Shown here in pieces: positions 1-9,099 of a DNA stretch of 64,000 nucleotides. Where the stretch lies: the NCBI GenBank assembly GCA_016872725.1, contig VGZC01000009.1, forward strand, positions 59,587 through 123,586, in the 5' to 3' direction. The stretch's first letter is position 1. Every line of letters begins with the position of its first letter. The DNA is from Planctomycetota bacterium. GTDB taxonomy: Bacteria; Planctomycetota; Planctomycetia; Pirellulales; Pirellulaceae. Both the position numbers and the translations under genes were made by a program. The notes beneath the pieces were generated by a model. That model saw nothing but the letters and a program-made list of their open reading frames with translations. It searched no databases and was not told the DNA's origin.

Positions 1-1361
1 ACCTGCTGCTCGCGTCCGACGGTACGATCCGGCTCACCGACTTCGGCATTGCGAAACTCTTCGGCGCGACCCATCTGACCGCGGCGGGCGGAATCATCGG
101 TACGATCGACTACATGGCCCCGGAACAAGCGGACGGCGAGCCGGTCACGCCGCGATCGGATCTCTACAGCCTCGGCGGCGTCATGTACGCGTTGCTGCTC
201 GGCCGACCTCCCTTCACGGGCCGCACGGCGATCGAGGTCCTGAGCCGCATGCGGGCCGGGCCCCCCGATCCGATCCGCCGGTTCCAAGCCGAAGTGCCCG
301 AGGAGCTGGACGACATCATCCTGCAGTTGCTCGACCGCGATCCCCAAAAACGGGTCGCGACACCCATTGTGCTCGCCAAACGGCTCAGGGCCACGTTGCA
401 CGCGCTGAATGAGGATCGTCTGGCGCGTTCGACGGCGATTGACGAGAACGGAGAGCTCGACGAAGGGGCCTCGCCGTCGGGCACGGGATCGGATTCCGCC
501 GTCGCCCGCGCGGGGAGGAGCGAACCGGATGACGAGTCCCCTACTCCCAAGAAGGCGTCGACCGGATCGTACGACGTCGCGACGCGCGAGATTTCGTCAA
601 GTCGACTGCACGACATTCCTTGGGACGAGGAAACGATCGGCGGCGACGCCGTTCCCTCCTCGGCGCGGGAAACGCCCGAACCGTCGACGCAATTCGGCAC
701 ACGAGGCGGGACCGTCGCCCAAACGCGATTCACGTCGATCGAGGAGGAACATGCCAAGTCGGGTCGCGAGCCCGATGCCGCGTCGCGCGGCGCGCGCGGA
801 GCTTCATGGATGCAAACCGCGTCGTTCGCGGGACTCGCGGTCGGGCTCGTCGCGCTGATCGCGGTCGCGTGGACCGCCACGCGACCGCCGTCCGCCGATC
901 GACTCTTCGCGCGCATCCAGGAAGGTGTCCTCGCCGCCGAAACGGGCGACTACCAGGCCGTGCGGCGGGAGATGGACGAGTTCCTCGAACGTTTTGCGGA
1001 GGATCCCCGCGCGGGGCGGGTGCAAGGCCACCGCGACGATCACGACGCGCACCGCCTATGGCGACGGCTCGAACGCGAGGCGCGGAAGGCGGGCGGCGCC
1101 GAGTACCTTCCCGATGTCGAACGGACGTTCATGACGGCCATGCGGGAGGAGGGCGTTCGCCCGCAACGGGCCGCCGAGCTGTTCCGCGATCTGGCGCGTT
1201 TCCGCGCGGAGCCGATGTCCGATCGGCAGCGCGAGTGCGTCGACGTCGCGGCGCGGCGCGCGGCGCGGCGTCCCGCGGCCTCCGCGCCCGACGGCGCCGG
1301 GGAGGGTGAATCAGAACAGCCGGTTCCACCGAGTGAATCCGCAAGCGGAGACCAACCATGA
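1..1361 (+). CDS. Ser/Thr protein kinase, C-terminal part (5' end outside window)
   Basis: Partial gene, read from base 3; the start, glycine loop and catalytic HRD loop lie before the window. What is seen is the second half of a Hanks-type kinase domain: the DFG motif at residues 13-15 of the visible part, then the activation segment and the APE motif (YMAPEQ near base 114), with helices ending near base 400. A charged Ser/Thr/Glu-rich linker follows, then one transmembrane helix encoded around 808-876 and a roughly 130-residue alpha-helical, Arg/Glu-rich tail of unknown fold. This is the usual layout of PknB-like membrane kinases, which are abundant in planctomycetes: kinase in the cytoplasm and tail outside or in the periplasm. 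The stop codon overlaps the next start as ATGA, so the two genes are probably translationally coupled. The kinase family is certain; its signal and targets cannot be read from sequence. Confidence 0.93.
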   Translation, partial: LLLASDGTIRLTDFGIAKLFGATHLTAAGGIIGTIDYMAPEQADGEPVTPRSDLYSLGGVMYALLLGRPPFTGRTAIEVLSRMRAGPPDPIRRFQAEVPEELDDIILQLLDRDPQKRVATPIVLAKRLRATLHALNEDRLARSTAIDENGELDEGASPSGTGSDSAVARAGRSEPDDESPTPKKASTGSYDVATREISSSRLHDIPWDEETIGGDAVPSSARETPEPSTQFGTRGGTVAQTRFTSIEEEHAKSGREPDAASRGARGASWMQTASFAGLAVGLVALIAVAWTATRPPSADRLFARIQEGVLAAETGDYQAVRREMDEFLERFAEDPRAGRVQGHRDDHDAHRLWRRLEREARKAGGAEYLPDVERTFMTAMREEGVRPQRAAELFRDLARFRAEPMSDRQRECVDVAARRAARRPAASAPDGAGEGESEQPVPPSESASGDQP

Positions 1362-2734
1362 CGGATCGTCCTGTTCTCGATCGGCGGCAGTGGATCGCGC
1401 GTCTCGGGTTTTCCTCGGCGGGCGCCGCCTTGCCATGGCTGACGGAACGCCGCGCGGGCGCCCAAGAACATGCGTCGGCCGCGCCCGCCGAACGCGCGGC
1501 CGCGGACGCCTTGCGGATCACCGACGTCAAGACGATCCTCACCGCGCCCGCGGGGATCCGGCTGGTCGTCGTCAAGGTCCAGACGAATCAGCCTGGGTTG
1601 CACGGCCTGGGATGCGCGACGTTCACCCAGCGCGCGAAAGTCGTTCGAACGGCCGTCGACGAATTCCTGCGCCCCTTCCTGATCGGCAAGAACCCGCTCG
1701 CCATCGAGGATGTCTGGCAATCGTGTTTCCTGAGTTCCTACTGGCGCAGCGGTCCGGTCCTGGGGAACGCGATTTCAGGCGTCGACATGGCCTTGTGGGA
1801 CATCTTGGGCAAGCACGCGGGACTCCCCGTCTATCAATTGCTCGGCGGCAAATGCCGCGACGCCGTCGAGACCTACCGGCACGCGAGCGGAAACAGTCTG
1901 AAGGAAGTCGAGGACCACGCGCGCGCCTTGATGGAAGAGGGAGCGCGCCACGTGCGGGCGCAGATCGGGATCGTGGGCAACGCGACCTACGGCGCGCGGA
2001 ACGCTCCCGCGTCCGGGCCCTCCGCGCCGCTCAACGCGCGAGCCGAAATCTGGGAGCCTCGGAAATACACGCGCCTCATTCCCAGACTCTTCGAACACCT
2101 GCGCACGCAGCTCGGCGACGATGTGGAACTGCTGCACGACGTGCACGAACGCATTCCGCCGATCCTCGCCATGCAGCTTTGCAAGGACCTCGAACCGTAC
2201 AAGTTGTTCTTCCTGGAAGATCCGTTCAGCCCCGAGGATGTCGGCTATTTCGAAAAGCTGCGGGCGTTGACCACGATACCGCTGGCCATGGGGGAGTTGT
2301 TCAATAATCCGAACGAGTGGGTCTCGTTGGTAAGCGGACGGTTGATCGATTTCATTCGGATCCACATCTCGCAGATCGGCGGTCTGACCCCGGCCCGAAA
2401 AGTCGCGGCGATGTGCGAGTTCTTCGCCGTGCGCACCGCGTGGCACGGGCCGGGAGACGTGTCTCCGGTCGGACACGCCGCCAACGTGCACCTTGACCTC
2501 GCGACGCCGAACTTCGGAGTCCAGGAGGCCCGCATGTTCACGCCTCAGGAACGCGACGTCTTTCCGGGTTGCCCGGAATGGAAGGACGGGTACTACTTCG
2601 CCAACGACCGGCCCGGGCTCGGTATCGACATCGACGAGAAGCGGGCCGCCGAGTTCCCCATTCAGGAGGACCCGCCGTTCGACATGAACTGGGGCAACCT
2701 GCGACGACGCGACGGATCGATCACGAAGCCGTAA
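1358..2734 (+). CDS. Exported mandelate racemase/mannonate dehydratase-like protein (enolase superfamily)
   Basis: A 458-aa enolase-superfamily protein. The N-terminus carries two arginines followed by a hydrophobic Ala/Gly stretch (about residues 9-35), like a Tat signal (DRRQW rather than a perfect RRxFLK). The mature part has an N-terminal capping domain and a barrel with HDVH, LEDPF and GELF, which fit the three acidic metal ligands and catalytic His of the ManD/RspA branch, and a late WHGPGD that fits another active-site His. ManD-like enzymes dehydrate sugar acids such as D-mannonate; many relatives have low or unknown activity, so the substrate is open. The start is set by the ATGA overlap with the upstream kinase gene. 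Its 3' end overlaps by 14 bp the end of the convergent RND pump gene. Confidence 0.88.
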   Translation: MTDRPVLDRRQWIARLGFSSAGAALPWLTERRAGAQEHASAAPAERAAADALRITDVKTILTAPAGIRLVVVKVQTNQPGLHGLGCATFTQRAKVVRTAVDEFLRPFLIGKNPLAIEDVWQSCFLSSYWRSGPVLGNAISGVDMALWDILGKHAGLPVYQLLGGKCRDAVETYRHASGNSLKEVEDHARALMEEGARHVRAQIGIVGNATYGARNAPASGPSAPLNARAEIWEPRKYTRLIPRLFEHLRTQLGDDVELLHDVHERIPPILAMQLCKDLEPYKLFFLEDPFSPEDVGYFEKLRALTTIPLAMGELFNNPNEWVSLVSGRLIDFIRIHISQIGGLTPARKVAAMCEFFAVRTAWHGPGDVSPVGHAANVHLDLATPNFGVQEARMFTPQERDVFPGCPEWKDGYYFANDRPGLGIDIDEKRAAEFPIQEDPPFDMNWGNLRRRDGSITKP

Positions 2735-5700
2735 CGCGGCCCTTCCATCGGTGCTCCATGTAGCCGCAATAGAAGACGGGCACGACAAACAGCGAGACGA
2801 GCTCGATGAACATCCCGAAGAAGACCGGGATGGCCATCGCGCGGGCCACGTCGGCGCCGCGCCCGGTCGCGATCATGATCGGAATCAGCGCGGCGAACGT
2901 CGTGCACGCGGTCATCAGGCAGGGACGGATGCGCCGGCGGCCGGCTTCGACCGTCGCATCGCGAAGGTCGGCGATCGACCGTATCCCGCGTCCTCGGAAC
3001 AACTGTTCCATGTAGGTCGCGATCACGACCCCGTCGTCCTCGGCGATTCCGATCAGCGCGATGAGTCCGATCCAGATCGCCGTGTTCATCTCGACATGAA
3101 AGAGGCCGAGTCCGATCATGCCTCCGAAGAGGGCGATCGGAATCTGGGAGAAGATGATGAGTGCGAGCGGCAGATTGCGGAATCCGATGTAGATGATGAG
3201 GAGATCGACGAGGATCACGATCGGGATGATGACCAGCAGCCTCCGATTCGCTTCGAGCTGGTTCTGGAACGACCCGACGGCCTCGATCGAGTAGCCCGCC
3301 GGAAGCGTCAACCGTCCGTCGCGCCGCGCCTCGAGCAGCTCGCGTTCGACGATTTGGACCGTCTCGAGGTCGCCGCCGATTCCCGACGGAGCGAATGCGA
3401 CGTGGGCGACCAGCCGCGCGTCCTCGCTGCTGATCATGCCGGGGCCCCACGTCGTCCGCACTTTCGCGAGCGATTCGAGCGGAACGACATCGCCCATCCC
3501 GGTGACGACCGGCAACCGGCCCAGTTCATCGATCCGTTCGCGCAAATCGCGCTGGTATCGGACGCGGATCGGATATCGCTCGCGACCCTCGACCGTTTGC
3601 GTGAGATTCATGCCTCCGAGCGCGGTTTCGATGATCTCGTTGACGGCGAGCGTCGACATGCCGAACCGCGCGGCGGCCTGGCGATCGACCTGGAACTCGA
3701 CGTACGGCATGCCGAGTACGATATCGGGATTGACCGTGGCGCCGTCGACGTGCGCGATGCCGCGGAGACTCGCCGCGACGTCGCGCGCGGCGTGCGCGAG
3801 ACCGTCGAGGTCGTCGCCGTACACGCGGATCGCCATCGGCGCCTTGATGCCGCTTTGGAGCATCACGACACGCCCCTCGATCGGCTGAAGGGGAGACGCG
3901 GGCGTCACGCCGGGAAGCGTCGCGACCGCGTTGATCCGGCTCCAGATCGTGTCGATCGTCGCTCCCTCGGTCCATTGCGACTCGGGGCGCAGCATCACGT
4001 AGGTTTCGATCATCGTGACCGGCGCCGGATCGAGGGCCGATTCGACGCGACCGATCTTCCCCAGCACGTGCTCGACTTCGGGGATCTGACGAATGAGAGC
4101 GTCCTGCGTCTGGAGCACTTCCATGGCCTGCGAGAAGCTCGCGGCGGGATAAAGCGTCGGCATGTAGAACCAGGAACCCTCGTCGAGCGCGATCCAATCA
4201 TCGGTCCTGAGTCCGGGAAACGCGTGTTTCAGGCCGACATAGCCGGGCAATTGATGCGGTTCGCAGCCGAGCTTCCTCGCGACCCATTCGGCGGGACGCA
4301 GTACGGCGGGGAGACCGAACCAGGCTCCCGCGCCGAGCACGACGATCAGGACGGGAACGGCCGCGAACGCCGTCTTATGGGCGAGCAGGAACCGCAACGT
4401 CGGTTCGTACGCCCAGAGGATCCAGCGGCTCGTCGGATTCTCCTCGATCGGCCGAAGCCGCTCGGCGGCGAGCACTCCCGTGATGAGCGCCGCGCACGCG
4501 CCGACGAGGATCGCGACGGCCCAGTGGGGCCGTGCGGGAGCGATCGCTTCCGCCACGCCGGGCGCGGCGAAGACGGCCAGGCCGCCCGCGGCGCCCGCGA
4601 CGGCCGCGAACAGCCAGGCCCAGCGGCGGGGAATCCGTGAACTCCGGAGAAGGAGTCGGCAAAGGGCCGGGACAAGCAAGACGGCGACGGCCAGCGCGGC
4701 GACCATGGCGAACGTCTTCGTCCAGGCGAGCGGGCCGAAGAGCTTCAGGTCGCGGCCGGTCAGAAAAAACACCGGAAGGAAACTCACGATCGTCGTCGAT
4801 ACGCCCGTCATCACGGCCGGCGCGACCTCCTGCGCCGCCGCGATGATCGTCTCCTCGCGCGATTCGGAAACGCTTCGAGCGGCGCGGCTCCCATCGAACG
4901 AACCGACCCGATCGCCTTCGAGGCGCCGAGCCGATTCCCATTCCACGAGCCTCTGGTATACGTTTTCCGAAATGATGATCCCCAGATCGGCCACTTCGCC
5001 GATCGCGATCGCGATTCCGGCGAGTGACATGATGTTGGCATCGATTCGGAACCACCACATGCCCAGAAACGAGAGGAGGACGGCCATGGGCAGCGTGGCG
5101 GCGACCACGAGGCTCGCGCGGACATGGAGGAGGAAAAGGACGATGACCGCCGCCGTGACGACGAGTTCCTCGCGGAGCGAGTCGGTGAGCGTCGCGACCG
5201 TATCGAGGATCAGACCCGTGCGGTCGTACACCGCCTCGATACGGACGCCCTGGAGCGCGGGTTCCAATCGTTCGATCTTCTCCTTGACGCGCCGGATGAC
5301 TTCCCGCGGGTTCTCGCCGAACCGCATCACGACGACGCCTCCCACCGCCTCGGCGCCGTCGAGATCGATCGCGCCGCTTCGATAGTCGGGACCCAACTGG
5401 ACTTGACCGAGGTCCCGAATGCGGACGGGCACTCCGGCCCGGGAGAGCACGACGGTCTGTTCGATGTCTTCGAGAGCCTGGTTCGCGTCGCGGTCCTGGC
5501 CGATGAATCCCCGACCCCGGATGACGAATTCCATTCCGCCCGATTCGACCGTCTTCGCGCCGACGTCGAGATTCGAATCGCGGACGGAGGCGATCAACCG
5601 ATCGAGGGGGATATCATGGAATCGAAGCGCGTCGGGATCCACCTCGATTTGGTATTGGCGAACATGGCCTCCCACGCTCGCGACCTCGCTCACCCCCTGG

Positions 5701-6209
5701 ACCGATTGCAGTTCGTATTTGACGACGTAGTCTTGAAGCGACCGCAATTCGGCGAGGTTCATTCCGTGCTCGCCGGTCAGGACGTAGTAGAACACCTGGC
5801 CGAGCCCCGTCGCATCCGGCCCGAGGGTCGGAACGACACCTTGCGGCAGCGCGGCGACGGCCGTCCCGAGCCGTTCGAGCACGCGGGACCGCGCCCAATA
5901 GAAATCGGTGCCATCGGCGAACGTCACCTGCACGAAGCTGTAGCCGAACATGCTCTTTCCCCGCACGCTTTCGGCATGGGGAACGGTCAGCAAGGCGGTC
6001 GACAGCGGGTAGGTGACTTGGTCCTCGACATCCTTCGGAGAGCGGCCTGGCCACTCGGTGAGGACGATCACCTGATTCTCGCCGACATTGGGGATCGCGT
6101 CGATCGGAATCGTCCAAGCCGCCGCCGCGCCCGCCGCCGCGATCACCGTCGCGGCGAGCAGCGTGAGGATCGGATGCCGAACGCACGCGGCGATGCATGT
6201 CCTCAACAT
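2721..6209 (-). CDS. cusA: CusA/CzcA-family heavy-metal efflux RND transporter
   Basis: An inner-membrane proton-driven RND pump of the heavy-metal (HME) class, 1162 aa. The N-terminal helix is followed by the IPIDAIPNVGENQV region and WPGRSPKDVEDQVTYPL, which are hallmarks of CusA/CzcA. The proton-relay helix reads AIAIGEVADLGIIISENVY, with Asp where CusA has its essential Asp. The C-terminal half carries GIAEDDGVVIATY, another CusA signature. It is about 110 residues longer than Escherichia coli CusA because of an extra hydrophobic segment between the two halves (about residues 545-640). The gene is last in a minus-strand operon with the adaptor 9 bp upstream, a Cys-rich exported protein and a TolC-type channel. 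The metal is not certain: the adaptor's HMBD and DUF3347 domains favour copper/silver, but cobalt, zinc or cadmium cannot be excluded. Confidence 0.95.
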   Translation of the reverse strand: MLRTCIAACVRHPILTLLAATVIAAAGAAAAWTIPIDAIPNVGENQVIVLTEWPGRSPKDVEDQVTYPLSTALLTVPHAESVRGKSMFGYSFVQVTFADGTDFYWARSRVLERLGTAVAALPQGVVPTLGPDATGLGQVFYYVLTGEHGMNLAELRSLQDYVVKYELQSVQGVSEVASVGGHVRQYQIEVDPDALRFHDIPLDRLIASVRDSNLDVGAKTVESGGMEFVIRGRGFIGQDRDANQALEDIEQTVVLSRAGVPVRIRDLGQVQLGPDYRSGAIDLDGAEAVGGVVVMRFGENPREVIRRVKEKIERLEPALQGVRIEAVYDRTGLILDTVATLTDSLREELVVTAAVIVLFLLHVRASLVVAATLPMAVLLSFLGMWWFRIDANIMSLAGIAIAIGEVADLGIIISENVYQRLVEWESARRLEGDRVGSFDGSRAARSVSESREETIIAAAQEVAPAVMTGVSTTIVSFLPVFFLTGRDLKLFGPLAWTKTFAMVAALAVAVLLVPALCRLLLRSSRIPRRWAWLFAAVAGAAGGLAVFAAPGVAEAIAPARPHWAVAILVGACAALITGVLAAERLRPIEENPTSRWILWAYEPTLRFLLAHKTAFAAVPVLIVVLGAGAWFGLPAVLRPAEWVARKLGCEPHQLPGYVGLKHAFPGLRTDDWIALDEGSWFYMPTLYPAASFSQAMEVLQTQDALIRQIPEVEHVLGKIGRVESALDPAPVTMIETYVMLRPESQWTEGATIDTIWSRINAVATLPGVTPASPLQPIEGRVVMLQSGIKAPMAIRVYGDDLDGLAHAARDVAASLRGIAHVDGATVNPDIVLGMPYVEFQVDRQAAARFGMSTLAVNEIIETALGGMNLTQTVEGRERYPIRVRYQRDLRERIDELGRLPVVTGMGDVVPLESLAKVRTTWGPGMISSEDARLVAHVAFAPSGIGGDLETVQIVERELLEARRDGRLTLPAGYSIEAVGSFQNQLEANRRLLVIIPIVILVDLLIIYIGFRNLPLALIIFSQIPIALFGGMIGLGLFHVEMNTAIWIGLIALIGIAEDDGVVIATYMEQLFRGRGIRSIADLRDATVEAGRRRIRPCLMTACTTFAALIPIMIATGRGADVARAMAIPVFFGMFIELVSLFVVPVFYCGYMEHRWKGRVTAS

Positions 6210-6218
6210 GGGCCTCGC

Positions 6219-8354
6219 CTACCTCCCTTCGCCGACGGGCGATCCCGACGGTTCGGATCGCGTCGGATTCGGTCGGGATGTCGCGTCGTCGTCCGGCGGA
6301 TAGGTTCGGACCTTCTCGCCGCACCGGGGCATCTCCGATCCGAAATAGGGATTCGAGAGCGTGCCGGACCGCTGGAGCCAATCCCCGCCGCCGCCGCGCA
6401 CCATCGGGCAATAGTAGTGCGTGAATGGGTCCTGCGATGAATCGCCGCGGACGCGGGACGCGATGCGAATCGCGGCGCGGCTGATCGCCTTGAACGACTC
6501 GCGCGCGTTCTTCAGATCGAGGTCGTTCCAACCATCCGCCCGCGACGCGATCTCCAGGATGGACTCGGACGCGAACGCCGGCACCAGCGAGGCCAACGAC
6601 GGATTGGCCGCGAGGGCGCCCGCCGATGCGCGCAGCGCGCGCTGGGCCGATTCGGGCGGGAGTTGGTCCGAGGCAAGCGCGGCGTGGATTTCAAAGTAGG
6701 CGGAGAAAAGCGATTCGAGCGATTCGCCCGCCGAGCCGCCGAGACGGATTCGCTCGCCCTCCTCGGCGCGTAACGGACCTTGGGGTTTCGATTCGGACGC
6801 ATTGGCCAACGCGCGCGACGGATCGAACAGGCTCGGCTTTCCGGCGAGTTGCATTTGCGAATCGATCAAGAAATTCCCGGCCGTCGCGACCTGCTCCCCG
6901 CGATTCAATCCGTCCAGGACGACGATTCGGTCTCGCAGGATGGGCCCCACGGACACCGGACGGATTTCGAACCGGCCCGGCTCGGTCTCGACATAGACGA
7001 CGCTGTGGATTCCGGCGAGCAGCACGGCCGAGCGCGGCACGTGCAGGGACATTGGACGCGGGACAGGACGCTCGGCGTAACCGAATCGCGATGTCGGGAT
7101 CAGGTCCATTCCGCATATCGGACATTTTCCCGGCTCGTTTTGGATGACTTGCGGGTGCATCGGGCTGATCCACTTGCCGGCGAGATCGGCATCGTAGACT
7201 TGTCCTTGCGGACCGATCGGCAAATCGACGCGCGCCGTGGCATAGTCGCCCGGGCGCAGCCGACCGTCGTCATTGCGGAGTTCGACCCGCACGCCGACCG
7301 TTCGCGTATCGCGGTCGACGGTCGGGTTGATGAACGCGACGCGGCCCACGAGCGTCTTGCCGGGAAGCGATTGCACGCGCGTCTCGACGCGCTGCCCGAA
7401 GCGGACGCGCGCGGCGTCCTCGGGAAACAACTGGAGCATCAACCAAACCGTCGATAACTCGGCGACACGGTAGATCGGATCGCCCGACTTCAAATAGCCG
7501 CCTTCGACGACGAGTTTCTCGACGACGGTCCCCGTCCGGGGCGAGTGGATCGTGAGGCGTGACTCGGCTTGCCCCGCGCGTTCGAGTTCGGCGACCTGAT
7601 CCTCGGTCATCCCGTATTCGCGCAGGCGGCGGCGCGTATTGGCGGCGAGCGATTCCCGCGCGGCGCGCACGGCGGGAAGCGATTCGGCCGCCTGAAGCGT
7701 TCGGCGCGCCTCGAGGTACTCGACCTGCGCCGCGAAGAGCTGCGGACTGTAGACGATGGCCAGATGGTCGCCTTGTTGGATGGGGACGCCCGTGTAGTCG
7801 GCGAACAGCCGTTCCACGCGCCCGTCCACATAGGCCGCGATGGTCGATTGGCGGCTCTCGTCGATCGCGATCGTGCCGACCGTGTCGACCGCGTCGTCGA
7901 TCGGGCCGCTTTCCGCCGGCGCGGTCCGGATGTTCGCGAGCCGCCGCTGCGCGGGCTCGACCCGAACCGCGAACGCATCGATGTCGGTCGAACTCGCCGA
8001 AGCGGGAACGAGTTCCATGCCGCAGATCGGGCAGCGTCCCTTCCGCGGTTGCCGGATCTGAGGATGCATCGGGCACGTGAATTCGGCCGCCGTCTCGGCC
8101 GGCCCCCCCCCACCTCCAATCTCGGAATGCCCCTCGCCCTCGACGCGAATCCAACCGACGCGCTGCGCGAGGCCCACCAGCGCGATGAGCGCCGCGGCCG
8201 TACCGAGAACGATGGCGGCCGAGACGACGCGTCCGACGAACCACGAAATCGCCCGCGCCCGCGATGCGCTCCCGATCGAGACGGGGATCGAGTCCGCCGA
8301 TGTGTCGGACGGCGCGGGCGTCGCCCCTGGGCTGCCGGGGATAGGAAATGACAT
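6219..8354 (-). CDS. Periplasmic adaptor (CusB/HlyD family) with two HMBD motifs and a DUF3347 domain
   Basis: Membrane-fusion protein joining the RND pump to the outer-membrane channel. One N-terminal transmembrane/signal helix (about residues 36-61) is followed by a heavy-metal-binding domain with FTCPMHP and CPICGMEL (near 92-117), then barrel-sandwich and helical-hairpin segments. A second HMBD copy (SPMHP, CPICGMDL, near 397-420) sits before the membrane-proximal domain. The C-terminal 150 residues resemble DUF3347, including the YYCPM and NPYFGSEMPRCGE motifs. I prefer the ATG at 8354 because GGAG lies 9 nt upstream; an in-frame ATG at 8369 would add five residues. At about 711 aa it is long for the family. 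A run of nine G residues (minus strand) encodes a Gly tract just before the first HMBD. Confidence 0.92.
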   Translation of the reverse strand: MSFPIPGSPGATPAPSDTSADSIPVSIGSASRARAISWFVGRVVSAAIVLGTAAALIALVGLAQRVGWIRVEGEGHSEIGGGGGPAETAAEFTCPMHPQIRQPRKGRCPICGMELVPASASSTDIDAFAVRVEPAQRRLANIRTAPAESGPIDDAVDTVGTIAIDESRQSTIAAYVDGRVERLFADYTGVPIQQGDHLAIVYSPQLFAAQVEYLEARRTLQAAESLPAVRAARESLAANTRRRLREYGMTEDQVAELERAGQAESRLTIHSPRTGTVVEKLVVEGGYLKSGDPIYRVAELSTVWLMLQLFPEDAARVRFGQRVETRVQSLPGKTLVGRVAFINPTVDRDTRTVGVRVELRNDDGRLRPGDYATARVDLPIGPQGQVYDADLAGKWISPMHPQVIQNEPGKCPICGMDLIPTSRFGYAERPVPRPMSLHVPRSAVLLAGIHSVVYVETEPGRFEIRPVSVGPILRDRIVVLDGLNRGEQVATAGNFLIDSQMQLAGKPSLFDPSRALANASESKPQGPLRAEEGERIRLGGSAGESLESLFSAYFEIHAALASDQLPPESAQRALRASAGALAANPSLASLVPAFASESILEIASRADGWNDLDLKNARESFKAISRAAIRIASRVRGDSSQDPFTHYYCPMVRGGGGDWLQRSGTLSNPYFGSEMPRCGEKVRTYPPDDDATSRPNPTRSEPSGSPVGEGR

Positions 8355-8540
8355 GGGACGGTTCTCCATCAGGAACGATGCGCGGCCGGATCAGACCCGC
8401 GGAACAAGCATCGGGTCGCGCGATCGATGAATCGAACGAAGACGCGGGGACCATGCATCGAGTCGCGTTGACGCCGCATATCGGCGTTCGTCGTCACGCT
8501 CGGAACTGCGCGCGCAGCGGCGGCGCGGAGGTGATGCGGC

Positions 8541-8969
8541 TCAATTCCGCCAGACGGCGAAAACGACCTGGGGAGACCGGTTGAAGGGCCATGGCGCCGC
8601 ACGCGGTTCGTCCCATCCGCGCGACCGCGCCCTATTCGTCGGCACACGCGGTATGGGCGTGGAGGAAAACGCCCATTCGAGAAGTGGAGACGCCGATCTT
8701 GGGACCTCGGCGGACTGGTCCGGAGGGCTCGATCGATCGGTCGGCTCGCAACAACACGATCGATCCGAACCGGGCTCGCAGCACGCGCACGCCCCCTCGG
8801 TCGGTTCACACGGCCGTTCGTCGCCCGGCGGATCGACGCGGCAACCGGCATCCGCGGCGACGGTGCGGGACCCGATCATCGACGAGACCAAGACACCGAC
8901 GAGCGCCGCGACAGCCGCGCCGCGCGTCCAGTGCCGAGATCGCTCGATTGGTCTCCCGCGTCGAGTCAT
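8541..8969 (-). CDS. Small Cys-rich exported protein in the metal efflux operon
   Basis: A 142-aa protein I do not recognise. It begins with basic residues and a hydrophobic segment (about residues 15-40), consistent with a signal peptide or membrane anchor. A short Cys-rich stretch follows in which about nine cysteines occur within 35 residues, including CACC and CCC. The remainder is Pro/Arg/Ser-rich and probably disordered. A GAGG ribosome-binding site lies about 9-12 nt before the ATG at 8969. It sits between the TolC-type gene and the adaptor gene on the same strand, so a role in metal binding or delivery in the periplasm is a reasonable inference, not shown. The opposite strand is also open across part of this region, so a non-coding spacer is the main alternative. 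Confidence 0.55.
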   Translation of the reverse strand: MTRRGRPIERSRHWTRGAAVAALVGVLVSSMIGSRTVAADAGCRVDPPGDERPCEPTEGACACCEPGSDRSCCCEPTDRSSPPDQSAEVPRSASPLLEWAFSSTPIPRVPTNRARSRGWDEPRAAPWPFNRSPQVVFAVWRN

Positions 8970-9099
8970 GGCGATTCGCCTCGTTGGTCGTTCCGGTCCA
9001 TTCTCGCCGCGCCGAGGAGTGTTTGTCCAGATGCATCGTCGCAAAGTAGGGCGATTATCCTCAAATCCCCCTGTCCTCAATCGCCCTGTCCCCGCCGAA

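Noticed and set aside
2751..4640. Long plus-strand frame across the RND pump
   Set aside because: Charged low-complexity composition; the minus frame is a clear CusA protein.
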